DNA of 64,000 bases from Caryophanales bacterium UBA2289 (GCA_002345505.1 DDWJ01000015.1:19827-83826), one strand, 5' to 3'; counted from the stretch's first letter, positions 51,040 through 59,912 are shown. The notes: generated by a model from the letters alone, not told the origin. Made by a program: numbers and translations.

Positions 51040-51429
51040 ATGATTATTGAAAATATCTCAAAAGTTTTCAATTTACCAAACAAAAGAATCAGTGACTTAA
51101 TTCAAGAAGGTATCATTACAAACGATCACACTGGTACATATTTTAAATATTTTAGATTAGACCCTAAAATAGAAGAAAATGTAACAATACCTCAACCTTA
51201 CATTTTTAATGTGGACTATCTTTCTGAAATTCGAATGGTTGATAGGTATCTTTTAGAAAATCTTAATTTGGATCATAAAAAATTTGTTAATGTTGAAAGA
51301 AACTCCTATTCTATTAATGGCTACTATCCAATTATAAACATCGTTTTTGACTTAATGACGGACTTAGAGAAAATAAGTATCGATGAATTAAAAAAAGAGC
51401 TTATAAAATATAATAAACTTATAACATAA
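51040..51429 (+). CDS. Hypothetical protein with N-terminal HTH-like segment
   Basis: 129 aa. The first 30 residues (ISKVFNLPNKRISDLIQEGIIT) look like a MerR/excisionase-type helix-turn-helix; the rest is not recognised. AGAGGTGA ribosome site, TATGATAAAAT -10-like box about 25 nt upstream. Possible regulator or excisionase accessory; low certainty. Confidence 0.55.
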   Translation: MIIENISKVFNLPNKRISDLIQEGIITNDHTGTYFKYFRLDPKIEENVTIPQPYIFNVDYLSEIRMVDRYLLENLNLDHKKFVNVERNSYSINGYYPIINIVFDLMTDLEKISIDELKKELIKYNKLIT

Positions 51430-51552
51430 TTTTTATCCTAGACAAATGAAAATCATATGTGATAACATATGATTAGGGGAAAACTCAATCAAAAACATCA
51501 AAGCGCCAGAGGAATCTGCGCTTTTTTTGCGTTTAGAAAGGAGTATAAGCCT
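51430..51552 (+). promoter_or_regulatory. Leader with two hairpins before the operon
   Basis: A perfect 9-bp stem AATCATATG/CATATGATT (51451-51474) and then a GC-rich stem ending in T7 (51501-51529), a standard intrinsic terminator, 24 nt before the first operon gene. It may end the 129-aa gene's transcript or work as an attenuator for the structural operon. Confidence 0.6.
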
Positions 51553-51951
51553 ATGATCACAAAAGACATGCTATCTGAGCTTAATGATCGTCAGGAAAAT
51601 TTGTTTATCTGGATCTTCAATGAATGTGTAAATAACTTCAAGGTTACTAGCACTAATAGAGACATTTCAAAACAACTTAATCTTCCAGAATCAACTCTAG
51701 AAAAATATCTCAAAAAGCTTGATGATTTAGGATTGATTGAACGATCAAATGATAGAGCATATAACAATCATACTTTTACCTGGGAAACTGTTGCTAGAGA
51801 GATCAGATTAAATCCTAAGCTTTTTGATCCGTTTGTACTAGCTAAGCTAAGAGAGAAAAGAATTGAAGATGCTCTTAAACTTATAGAAACTCCACAAGCT
51901 ACACTTAAAATGATTGAAAGAATTAAAGAAGCTAGAGGTAATGCGACTTGA
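51553..51951 (+). CDS. Winged-helix DNA-binding protein
   Basis: 132 aa; first gene of the structural operon. Winged-helix pattern: FKVTSTNRDISKQLNLPESTLEKYLKKLDDLGLIERS, and a wing ending HTFTWETV. The C-terminal helix is charged. I start it at ATG 51553 behind AAAGGAG; an earlier frame would run through the terminator. Stop overlaps the TTG start of the ATPase (TTGA). Likely operon regulator. Confidence 0.72.
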   Translation: MITKDMLSELNDRQENLFIWIFNECVNNFKVTSTNRDISKQLNLPESTLEKYLKKLDDLGLIERSNDRAYNNHTFTWETVAREIRLNPKLFDPFVLAKLREKRIEDALKLIETPQATLKMIERIKEARGNAT

Positions 51952-53594
51952 TAAAAGCAAAAAAAGATAGATCATTCATCGAGAAAATACAAGACAGTTA
52001 TACTGCAATCGATGAAAACAAGAAGACACTTAGAAAGATATATCTAGCTATCATCATTATAATTACACTTTATTATTTTATCGATGCTTATACCAACTAT
52101 GATTTTTCTTACTTCTTATTAAAAGAGATTTATCTGGGAATATATGTAGCTTGTTTGTCTGTAATAAAAAAGCTATTCCATGAGCTATTTGGTAAGTGGT
52201 TTATTCACGAGAATAAAAGAAGATTAACTGTTAGGTATATCAAAGAAAAAATGCCTAGAGCGCAAAAGTATGAAGGTCCTACTGGTATTGGAAAAGATAG
52301 CACTGTTAACGGAGTAAGAAAGATATTCAGAGAAGACATAATCGATTATATCAATGACAAAATGGATGTATGCGAAGTAATCTGTTATCCATATGATTTC
52401 AACAAAATAAAAGAGTACCTGGATAAGCACAAAAATATCTTTATGACTAACTCAAAGAATGAATATTTCACCGCTTTTCTATCAATGCTTAAAACTAATA
52501 ACTGTTTCATAAAAAAGCAATATGAGAAGGATTTTGATACAGATAAACACTTAAAAGAATACTTCGCAATGCAAAAGAATCCATATGATCCGATACACAA
52601 GAAAAATCCTTATAAATTTGATGACGGCATCAAAGTTCAACACTATTTATCCTTGGTATTAAAGTACTGTATTCACTATATCCGGATTAATTATTTAGAT
52701 AATTTTGTTATCACTAATCAACCTACCATGGAGATCGGCGACAAACCGGCTAAGCTGTTTTCAACTAGATTCACAAATATTCAAACTAAGAATTCTGAAT
52801 GGCCATGGCCGATAGACGGAAATGTAATCATTATTGAAACAGAATCAGATGCATTCTATCCGAATGTCGGACTTCCAAAGGGTGAAAATCCGATGAAGAC
52901 AGGTTATAGAAATACTAAAGCTTTCTGGAGACAGTTCTTCAAGGAAAAATCAGTCTGGATAAACATAGGCCAAAAGTCTTCAAGAACACATAAAACCATG
53001 AGAGAGTTAGATCATGTCTTTATAACAATCATTGAACAATCAATAGTTTTTGGTGGTGAAAAAAGGATCTTCTTCCTGGATAAATACTTATCCTGGATAA
53101 ACTTCTGGCTAAGCAAATCAATCTTCAAAAAATCAAAAGAAAAGCAGCTAAAACGAAGATCTAAAATCTTAGAAAGAATCAAGTATTTAGATAACACAGG
53201 ATACATCTATGTTGATCTAAAAGTATCAAGATCAGACCAAAGTTTCTCAGCTGAGGAAATGAGCTTGAAAACTATATTATCATATGACAAAAAAATCTAT
53301 GAAAACTATACTGTGAAGTTATGTTTTACCATTAAAGACTTGTACGAAGGATATAACACTGAATACATGGAAGCTATAGCCGAACTTAAAGCTAAAGCAT
53401 CTAAGCTCAAGTGGGGTGAAGTGATGACCTGGGATCCTGATTTAATCATGAAAAAGAAACACATGGAATATATCGGTTATCGGATATTAGATGATATAGC
53501 CGGTATTGATAGAAAAAAACTAGAAAAGAAGAATCAACAAAAGAATAAAGAAAGTGAGGAAGATCACGATGAAGAAATACAAGAGGAAGAGTGA
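51948..53594 (+). CDS. Membrane-anchored P-loop ATPase, Zot/pI-like layout
   Basis: 548 aa. Two N-terminal helices (about residues 28-48 and 60-78), then a P-loop domain: Walker A EGPTGIGKDS near residue 110, Walker B-like NVIIIETES near 275, then FYPN, and after 40 residues GQKSSRTHKTMRELDHVFITI, comparable to the Q..R..R(E/N)L segment of Zot/pI proteins that drive filamentous-phage extrusion. C-terminal acidic tail. Differences from Zot: helices at the N-terminus and a longer insert. TTG start behind GAGGT. Alternatives: DNA-packaging or coupling ATPase. Likely the motor of this element. Confidence 0.62.
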   Translation: MIKAKKDRSFIEKIQDSYTAIDENKKTLRKIYLAIIIIITLYYFIDAYTNYDFSYFLLKEIYLGIYVACLSVIKKLFHELFGKWFIHENKRRLTVRYIKEKMPRAQKYEGPTGIGKDSTVNGVRKIFREDIIDYINDKMDVCEVICYPYDFNKIKEYLDKHKNIFMTNSKNEYFTAFLSMLKTNNCFIKKQYEKDFDTDKHLKEYFAMQKNPYDPIHKKNPYKFDDGIKVQHYLSLVLKYCIHYIRINYLDNFVITNQPTMEIGDKPAKLFSTRFTNIQTKNSEWPWPIDGNVIIIETESDAFYPNVGLPKGENPMKTGYRNTKAFWRQFFKEKSVWINIGQKSSRTHKTMRELDHVFITIIEQSIVFGGEKRIFFLDKYLSWINFWLSKSIFKKSKEKQLKRRSKILERIKYLDNTGYIYVDLKVSRSDQSFSAEEMSLKTILSYDKKIYENYTVKLCFTIKDLYEGYNTEYMEAIAELKAKASKLKWGEVMTWDPDLIMKKKHMEYIGYRILDDIAGIDRKKLEKKNQQKNKESEEDHDEEIQEEE

Positions 53595-54336
53595 GTTTAG
53601 ACTGTGGCATCTCTTTAGTGTTTTACTGATAGCTGCAGTAATGTTTGCCGGAATAACTGTTGTTAGCTCTTGGGCTTATGCATACATGGAAGCAATCGAT
53701 AATCAACAAATAACAACTCAAAGAACAACAACCAATAACGATGAACAAGCTATCCTTTTAGCTACTAGGCAAAAGCTAATAGAGGCTAATGTCTTTATCC
53801 AGGTTAACTTACCTAGCGGCTATGAAATTGGCTCAGCGACAATCATTCATCAAGATAATGACTATTACTATGCGATAACCAATGAACATGTCTTAGACGG
53901 TAATAATGAGGTAGTTAACAGCTACCAGGTAACAACTTTTGACAACATAACGACTAGCTTTGAAGTGTTGGCCATGGATAACGTGAAGGATCTAGCTCTT
54001 ATTAAGTTTACCAAGGGGGATAGAGAAGAAATAAATCCGCTTAGGACTCTAAATGAAGGAATATATATTGATGATATTGTCGTAGCAATTGGCAATCCTT
54101 ACGGTAATACTGCAGCTATATCTTATGGATCTATTCACCAGGTAACCACGATCAGAGAACTAGAGATTGAAAGACTAGTCATTGAACATGATGCACCAAG
54201 TTATACCGGCTCAAGTGGTGGAGCTTTGGTTGATATGTACGGTAATTTAAAGGGTATAAACAGTTGGGAGCTTAATGGTTTATATTATGCAATCCCTATA
54301 TCTGTTATAAATACATTTTTAGAAAATAATCTATAA
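53569..54336 (+). CDS. Membrane-anchored trypsin-like serine protease (HtrA-like, no PDZ)
   Basis: 255 aa. N-terminal signal-anchor (FSVLLIAAVMFAGITVV), then a chymotrypsin-fold domain outside the membrane. Triad visible: His in AITNEHVLDG, Asp in DNVKDLALIKF, Ser in SYTGSSGGALVD. VAIGNPYG and GSIHQVT are HtrA-like. No PDZ domain. The ATG at 53569 follows GAGGAAG; it overlaps the ATPase gene by 26 nt. In this context it might process the secreted proteins encoded next. Confidence 0.87.
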   Translation: MKKYKRKSEFRLWHLFSVLLIAAVMFAGITVVSSWAYAYMEAIDNQQITTQRTTTNNDEQAILLATRQKLIEANVFIQVNLPSGYEIGSATIIHQDNDYYYAITNEHVLDGNNEVVNSYQVTTFDNITTSFEVLAMDNVKDLALIKFTKGDREEINPLRTLNEGIYIDDIVVAIGNPYGNTAAISYGSIHQVTTIRELEIERLVIEHDAPSYTGSSGGALVDMYGNLKGINSWELNGLYYAIPISVINTFLENNL

Positions 54337-54348
54337 AGGAGAAAAGAA

Positions 54349-56745
54349 ATGAAGAAATTAACAAGTATTTTTGTATTAATTATCATGACTCTAGGAGTCA
54401 CAATGAATGTTGCATTTGCGGAATCTACCGATTTATATGACGATGCAACACAAAATCAATACGGATCAACTGAGATAGAATTACTAGCTAACAGTAATTA
54501 TCAGTTGACAGTCTTCAGAGACGATGCTCAATGGGAAGCTAATCACTTCTTACAAGAATTATCTCAAGACACACTCACACTTGAAATCTATGGTATAACA
54601 AACTGGATTTTTGAGGGTGATAGCTATGGTTGGGAAAGTTTTTCCACATATACAACTACATTCTCAACTACAACGGCTCAGTCACTATTTATTGATGTGT
54701 ATTCAACTAACAATTCATATGACTTAGGATTACTTTATCCAAATGTCGATATTCAAGTGATTTGGTTAGGTAATACTGAGCCTATCGATGAAGTTCCGCC
54801 ACAATACACATATTCAAATGTAAGTGTTGATACACCTTACTATGATTTAGTAACTGTAGCTGAAATTCAAGCTCAATTACAAGCTACTGATGACGAAGAC
54901 GGTGATGTAACTGATAGAATTCAAGTTTATGAAGATCACTATACTTCAATCACTCCAAAAGTGGTTGGTGATGAGTACTTCATCATGTTTGTAGTCGATG
55001 ATACTGCAGGAAACTCTGCTTACTTAAGAGTTGATATCAATGTAATTGATGACAAGCGTCCTGTAATGGAAAATGGTCAAGATCAATATGTCAACGGATC
55101 AACAATCAACTTCACCTGGTATGATGATGAGATTGAAGACGGAGTGAATCCAATTGAAGAATATCAAAGCTATACATCAATAATCGACGAATACCATGGA
55201 ACTGTAGTTCTAGATGATAGTAATGCAATCAGTGCAGGTTGGATATTTGCTTATACTGGAGACTGGGGAATATTCAACCCTAAAGCTCCAGGAACTTATA
55301 ACTTAGTAACCTCTGTTACTGATCCAAGCGGAAATACAATGACTTATACAATGCATGTTGTCATTAATGATAATCAAGCTCCAGTTATTACTGGTGAAAA
55401 TGCTCTAACTATTGAAGTTACTGATTTTAATGTAAATGATATTATTTCTCAGTACAGTGCATCAGATTTAGAAGACGGAGTCTTATCTGTAGAATTAGCT
55501 TATTCTTACACTGTAACTAACTATGAATCAGAAGATTATGGTACTACTTATAACTATGACTATGAATGGATGAATAATCCAGTATTAGGAGTATATACGT
55601 TATACTTAAAAGCTACTGATTCCTATGGAGTAACTACAATTAAACAAGTAGAAATTACTTTGGTTGATACAACAGCTCCAATATTTAAAATCAATAACAT
55701 AACAACAAGCAATTATTCTCATACCGTCTACATGAGTGATACAACATCACTTCAAGCTTTAATTGATAGTATTATCGCTATCGATGCTTATGACGGTGAA
55801 TTAACTCTAGAAATGTTAGTTCCTGCATTCCCTAGCTTTGCAGTACCAGGAACTCATAACCTAGCTATCACTGTAACAGATAGTTCAAGTAATGTAGGCA
55901 CATTAACAATTACTGTGACTGTAGCTGACGATATTCTTCCAGTTATTAATGGAGCGACTAAGATTGTTAAGGGTAAGACTGAAATCTTAACTCTAAGCGA
56001 TATTTTAGCTACATTAACCGCTACAGATAACGTGGACGGATCATTGACTCTTGAATTAGTTCAAGACGGATATTCTGGTAACTCTGGAATTATTGGTTCT
56101 TACCTAGTTAAGTATAAAGCTACAGATACAGCAGGCAATATCAAATATCATGATGTTAGAATCTGGGTAGTCGATAATCAAGCTCCTGCATGGATCATCA
56201 ATGATTATTTTGTTAACCTTGGAGTTAACGAAGTCATGACTAGAGCTGAATTAGTTTCACTACTTCAATCAGCTGGGATGATCGGATCAGACATTAGTTA
56301 TACTGTTACATTCTTAACTGATGAATACACAGGAAACGAAACTGTAGAAGGTGCTTACTCAGTAGTAATGAATGTTACATTTGAAGACGGTTCAGAAAGC
56401 GTATTATCATTAGAACTTAATGTTCCGGAATACACTGACGATGATGTGATTGTAGTTGATCCAGTGCCAGTTCAAACAGGACTTCAAAAATTCATAACTG
56501 GAGTTACTAATGTAGCTAAGAATATTTGGAACACAATCAAGTCTATTGGTACTTGGATTTGGGATAAGCTAGTATGGGTTTATGATCACATTTTAGTTCC
56601 TGTTTACGAGTTTATTTTCGTAAAAGATACTCCAGATATTATTCCACCAGTGACTACTGAGACTCCACTTAATAACACTACAAATAACACAACAACAATG
56701 CTCTTACCTATCACTTCAACAACGAGTCCGATTCAATACTTATAA
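54349..56745 (+). CDS. Secreted multi-repeat Ig-like protein with hydrophobic C-terminus
   Basis: 798 aa. Signal peptide (SIFVLIIMTLGVTMNVAFA). About six Ig-like/HYR/DUF5011-type repeats of 80-100 residues between 150 and 690, each ending in forms like ATDTAGNIKYHDVRIWVVDNQAP or VTDPSGNTMTY. Then a DDVIVVDP linker and a Trp/aromatic-rich amphipathic tail (KNIWNTIKSIGTWIWDKLVWVYD) and Thr/Asn-rich end. The tail is not a standard anchor. May be an adhesin, fibre or virion attachment protein. GGAGAA ribosome site. Confidence 0.78.
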   Translation: MKKLTSIFVLIIMTLGVTMNVAFAESTDLYDDATQNQYGSTEIELLANSNYQLTVFRDDAQWEANHFLQELSQDTLTLEIYGITNWIFEGDSYGWESFSTYTTTFSTTTAQSLFIDVYSTNNSYDLGLLYPNVDIQVIWLGNTEPIDEVPPQYTYSNVSVDTPYYDLVTVAEIQAQLQATDDEDGDVTDRIQVYEDHYTSITPKVVGDEYFIMFVVDDTAGNSAYLRVDINVIDDKRPVMENGQDQYVNGSTINFTWYDDEIEDGVNPIEEYQSYTSIIDEYHGTVVLDDSNAISAGWIFAYTGDWGIFNPKAPGTYNLVTSVTDPSGNTMTYTMHVVINDNQAPVITGENALTIEVTDFNVNDIISQYSASDLEDGVLSVELAYSYTVTNYESEDYGTTYNYDYEWMNNPVLGVYTLYLKATDSYGVTTIKQVEITLVDTTAPIFKINNITTSNYSHTVYMSDTTSLQALIDSIIAIDAYDGELTLEMLVPAFPSFAVPGTHNLAITVTDSSSNVGTLTITVTVADDILPVINGATKIVKGKTEILTLSDILATLTATDNVDGSLTLELVQDGYSGNSGIIGSYLVKYKATDTAGNIKYHDVRIWVVDNQAPAWIINDYFVNLGVNEVMTRAELVSLLQSAGMIGSDISYTVTFLTDEYTGNETVEGAYSVVMNVTFEDGSESVLSLELNVPEYTDDDVIVVDPVPVQTGLQKFITGVTNVAKNIWNTIKSIGTWIWDKLVWVYDHILVPVYEFIFVKDTPDIIPPVTTETPLNNTTNNTTTMLLPITSTTSPIQYL

Positions 56746-56764
56746 CGAAGGGAGTGCATAATCT

Positions 56765-57973
56765 ATGAAAAAAGCACTCATAACAATTTTATTAACAATA
56801 ATCATGTCAGCTGGGATAATCTTCTCAGCTGACTTAACCAAAGCAAAAGCTGAAGATATTCCTATTGTTTATTCGCTAAGCACCTGGAATGATAGAGGTA
56901 TTATCAATATCAATTCTGATAGTATAGAGAAAGCAATTATTGAATATACTTTTTATTCAAATGATATTTTGTTTTCTAAACTAGATAACTTTAACCTGGT
57001 ATATGAGGCTAATGCAATAGGTACTGATAGCCACAAGTACTCTTTTGAGTTACCAGAAGGCACTCTTAGCTTTAAAGTGTGGCGAGTAATAACTAAAACA
57101 GATCAAATCATGTCTTTATCTGGTGAGAATGAGCTTATTCTTCAAGAAGGTGCAGGAATTGACGCAGTAGAGACAAGATTAAAAACGTTGATTATCAATG
57201 ATGACCTAGTCACAAAAGAGCCAGTGTGGAGCGATTTTGCCGGTATAGCTAAGTATGCTTTTAGGATGCATTTTAATGTAGAAGATCAAGAAGGGAACAA
57301 TATCCCTATCGATCACATCTATAGCTTAGAAGTAGAGTTCAATGTAGTAAAAACTACATTCTGGGTAATAACATCTGAGCAAGAACAAAGCAAAGTAATT
57401 AAAGCTACTGAGCAAAGAAATTATTTAGCTTGGCCGTTTATTTACTCTGATACAGTTATTAATGCAATAGAACCTTCAAACGATAGTCAAAATCGCTTTG
57501 ATTGGATGTTTGAGTTAGGAACTTACAGCATCAACATAGTACCAGGAGCTAGCATTACTGTTGATAATACAACAGTCATCAAATTAAGTTATTTCTACAA
57601 TGGTGAATTCTACAACGATATAGATGTCATAGATGAGCCTTATGACGGTGATGATGTTATAACAGTTATACCAGGAACTACTGATCCAATCACAAGTATT
57701 ATTGACTGGGTAGCTCAAGTAGGTAGCACATTGAAGTTTATTCTGATAGCTGTAGTAGCATTAATAGCGCTAGCTGTTATATCTTTAGTATTTAAAGCGT
57801 TTGGTTTTGTGAAGAGTTTATTTGTGGGGGGTTATAAATTGATTATTCTATTTTTAAAACTAATTAAATTCATTGTTTTTGGAATACCAAAAGCGATCAT
57901 TAATTTTATAGTATTTTTATTGATACCTAAGGCACAAAGGAAGGAGAATCGAAATGTTAGTAGATATTTATAG
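56765..57973 (+). CDS. Secreted/membrane protein with multi-helix C-terminal tail
   Basis: 402 aa. Signal peptide (ALITILLTIIMSAGIIFSA). A beta-rich ectodomain to about residue 300, then DDVITVIP, which matches the linker of the previous protein, then two or three hydrophobic helices (KFILIAVVALIALAVISLVF; YKLIILFLKLIKFIVFGIPKAI) and a basic end. No family recognised. GGGAGTG ribosome site; its end overlaps the 51-aa gene. Probably forms a membrane complex with its neighbours. Confidence 0.72.
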   Translation: MKKALITILLTIIMSAGIIFSADLTKAKAEDIPIVYSLSTWNDRGIININSDSIEKAIIEYTFYSNDILFSKLDNFNLVYEANAIGTDSHKYSFELPEGTLSFKVWRVITKTDQIMSLSGENELILQEGAGIDAVETRLKTLIINDDLVTKEPVWSDFAGIAKYAFRMHFNVEDQEGNNIPIDHIYSLEVEFNVVKTTFWVITSEQEQSKVIKATEQRNYLAWPFIYSDTVINAIEPSNDSQNRFDWMFELGTYSINIVPGASITVDNTTVIKLSYFYNGEFYNDIDVIDEPYDGDDVITVIPGTTDPITSIIDWVAQVGSTLKFILIAVVALIALAVISLVFKAFGFVKSLFVGGYKLIILFLKLIKFIVFGIPKAIINFIVFLLIPKAQRKENRNVSRYL

Positions 57974-58109
57974 AGGTGTTAGGATAGTAGTTAAGTTTTT
58001 GTTTTATGATGTATGGGTTGGAGCAGTTAATATCTTATTTAGAAAACAAAATGATAAGATTAAGACAACCTATCAAAGAAGAGTTCAGACCAAGAAAAAA
58101 AGGCTGTGA
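57954..58109 (+). CDS. 51-aa hydrophobic, basic-tailed small protein
   Basis: Starts MLVDIYRGVRIVVKFLFYDV, followed by WVGAVNILFRK and a C-terminal Lys/Arg-rich tail. Strong AAGGAG 8 nt before ATG. Overlaps the previous gene by 20 nt; its TGA is in the loop of the operon terminator. Length, one hydrophobic helix and basic end recall filamentous-phage coat proteins, but a leader peptide is absent. Could be the coat, a pore or a regulator. Confidence 0.68.
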   Translation: MLVDIYRGVRIVVKFLFYDVWVGAVNILFRKQNDKIKTTYQRRVQTKKKRL

Positions 58110-58121
58110 GAACAGCCTTTT
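58098..58121. terminator. Bidirectional terminator at end of structural operon
   Basis: 9-bp stem AAAAGGCTG/CAGCCTTTT with a 6-nt loop containing the stop codon of the 51-aa gene. Flanked by A- and T-runs; serves the convergent YozE-like gene too. Confidence 0.9.
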
Positions 58122-58132
58122 AATATTCAAGT

Positions 58133-58597
58133 TTAATTAGAAAAAATATCATATTCTTTTTTGGTTATAAATCGAATATCTTCTTTAGTTAGGTAATAAT
58201 CTGGATTTAGATCTATAAAGTGTTCATAGTTTGTGCCTGTTTTATAATGATTTTTTTCACTATGACAAATGACCATTTGAAGTTTATCTACTTTAATATA
58301 AATAGGAAGTCTATCGCTTGCTTTTGTAGGACTAAAATATACATGTAGTTTATTATCAACAACTCCATATTCTAGCATTTGATATCCTAATTCAGCATCT
58401 GTTTTGTACTGAATCCATGATTTTTTAAACTCTTCAATAGCAGCATCTATTACTCTAGATTTTGTAAAGTAATCTAAAAGGCGTTTTTGACTTTGTGATT
58501 TTGGAAAATTTTCATCCATACAAATGTCTCTGGCTAAGTCTCCTAAAGGCTCGTTTAAGTTTTCATAATTTTTAATCCATGTTTTATAAGATATCAT
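58133..58597 (-). CDS. YozE-like domain protein
   Basis: 154 aa. The N-terminal 65 residues match the YozE SAM-like fold pattern: YKTWIKNYENLNEPLGDLARDICMDENFPKSQ and LLDYF...FKKSWIQY. The C-terminal part is beta-rich and not recognised. The start at 58597 is behind AGAGGTGA. It is transcribed opposite to the operon and diverges from the integrase. YozE-like proteins are of unknown function. Confidence 0.72.
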   Translation of the reverse strand: MISYKTWIKNYENLNEPLGDLARDICMDENFPKSQSQKRLLDYFTKSRVIDAAIEEFKKSWIQYKTDAELGYQMLEYGVVDNKLHVYFSPTKASDRLPIYIKVDKLQMVICHSEKNHYKTGTNYEHFIDLNPDYYLTKEDIRFITKKEYDIFSN

Positions 58598-58693
58598 ATA
58601 ATCACCTCTTCTAATTGAATTATAACACATAACCATTAATGAATCTATATGATTTTATTTAATTTAATCTAATATAAAACAATCTAAATATAT

Positions 58694-58716
58694 TATAATT
58701 GTCTATGCGGCCGCAT
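58694..58716 (+). promoter_or_regulatory. Integrase promoter region with 12-bp GC palindrome
   Basis: TATAAT at 58694-58699 followed by the perfect palindrome ATGCGGCCGCAT at 58705-58716, which would lie at the transcription start. No good -35 box is visible, so an activator or repressor acting there is plausible. Confidence 0.5.
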
Positions 58717-58746
58717 TTTGTTACCTGGATCAAGAAAGGGAATATA

Positions 58747-59622
58747 ATGAGTACTAATTTTGAAAAAGCAATAGATGAGTATATGGATACAGTAAAAATC
58801 AATAATGCTACTGATACTTATAAAGCATATAGCTATCAATTTAATGTGATAAAAAAATACTTAAAGTCACAAGGCATTAATCATTTAGAAGAATTGAACA
58901 AAGACATGATAAATGACATGATAAAGCATTTCAAGAAGACTTGTAAGAACAATACGATTAATAGGCGAATAAGGTTGCTTAAATCAGTTTACAAACTGAA
59001 AAATATTGATAATGAGTATCTCTTTTCTCTCAAAAAATTTAGGATTGAAGTCATTCATTATAATATGTTTACTGAACTAGAACTTAAAAAGATTATGAAT
59101 TATGTAAATAACTTGGACTCAAGCAATCCATATGAGCTCACAAGGATGATTATAATACTTCTGCTTATTGAAACTGGAGTTAGGCAATCAGAACTTTTAA
59201 ACATAAAAATTAAGAACATTAATATTGATGAAATGACTATCAAGCTTACATCAACAAAAACCAAGGAAGAAGGATATGTTTTCTTTACAAAGATGACAAA
59301 GGATCTGCTGAAGGAGTATATAGAGTTCTATCCAGATAGAGAATACTTGCTATTTAATTACATGTCATATAGCAGATATACATACCGACATCTTAACGCT
59401 TTTATGGAACATCTAAGAAAAAATTTAAAATTAAAGCATTGTCATGCTCATATGTTTAGACATACCATGGCGACCATGCTATTAGAAAATGGATGTCCTA
59501 TAACATCTTTACAAAAACTTCTAAGACATAGCGACATATCAACAACTCAGATATATTTGCATATGACTATCAAAAAAACTAAAAGCGATTATGAAAAATA
59601 TGCTGTTTTAAAAAATTTATAG
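58747..59622 (+). CDS. Tyrosine recombinase (integrase)
   Basis: 291 aa. N-terminal SAM-like core-binding domain (AIDEYMDTVKINNATDTYKAYSYQF). Catalytic domain: Arg in ETGVRQSELL, Lys in TSTKTKEEGY, H-x-x-R in HAHMFRHTMA, His in LLRHSDISTT, and the nucleophile Tyr in QIYLHMT. The start at 58747 follows AAAGGGAA. Directs integration at the anticodon loop of tRNA-Leu and excision. No separate excisionase is certain; the 129-aa HTH-like or the XRE protein are candidates. Confidence 0.96.
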   Translation: MSTNFEKAIDEYMDTVKINNATDTYKAYSYQFNVIKKYLKSQGINHLEELNKDMINDMIKHFKKTCKNNTINRRIRLLKSVYKLKNIDNEYLFSLKKFRIEVIHYNMFTELELKKIMNYVNNLDSSNPYELTRMIIILLLIETGVRQSELLNIKIKNINIDEMTIKLTSTKTKEEGYVFFTKMTKDLLKEYIEFYPDREYLLFNYMSYSRYTYRHLNAFMEHLRKNLKLKHCHAHMFRHTMATMLLENGCPITSLQKLLRHSDISTTQIYLHMTIKKTKSDYEKYAVLKNL

Positions 59623-59712
59623 TCATAATAACGGGTTGACATTTTACACCTAATTTTAGCGCTTTTAATTAATTATATAACATGATATAATGACGATAGA
59701 GGAGGTGAAAAT

Positions 59713-59910
59713 ATGAAGTTTATAAAGCTAAATCAAGGAGATGACAATTATATCTACATTAATTTAAAAAATGTCATAGCGCTAAAAAAATCATCATATG
59801 GAACAACAATTATAATGTCCGATGATAATCGCTTTGAGGTTCTTGATGATATCGAAAGTATTATGGATACAATCGGACTAGCCTTGATTTCAGAAGGTAA
59901 CATCTTTTAA
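59713..59910 (+). CDS. Small protein, FlbD-like pattern
   Basis: 65 aa. MKFIKLNQGDDNYIYINLKNVIALKKS, TTIIMSDDNRFEVLDDIESIMDTIG resembles the small beta-rich FlbD/DUF-type fold, but no flagellar context exists, so the likeness may be fold-level only. GGAGGTG ribosome site 5 nt before ATG; TATAAT at 59686 would give a leader only a few nt long. Lies between integrase and repressor. Confidence 0.6.
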   Translation: MKFIKLNQGDDNYIYINLKNVIALKKSSYGTTIIMSDDNRFEVLDDIESIMDTIGLALISEGNIF

Positions 59911-59912
59911 CA

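Noticed and set aside
51469..51552. N-terminal extension of the winged-helix protein
   Set aside because: This part covers an intrinsic terminator and the ribosome site at 51540; the ATG at 51553 is the real start.
56765..57973. LPxTG-type wall-anchored protein
   Set aside because: No LPxTG-like motif precedes the C-terminal helices and there are several helices instead of one.
58705..58716. Cloning-vector or linker remnant because of a NotI site
   Set aside because: Flanking sequence is continuous AT-rich element DNA with no vector-like sequence; the palindrome lies at a promoter.
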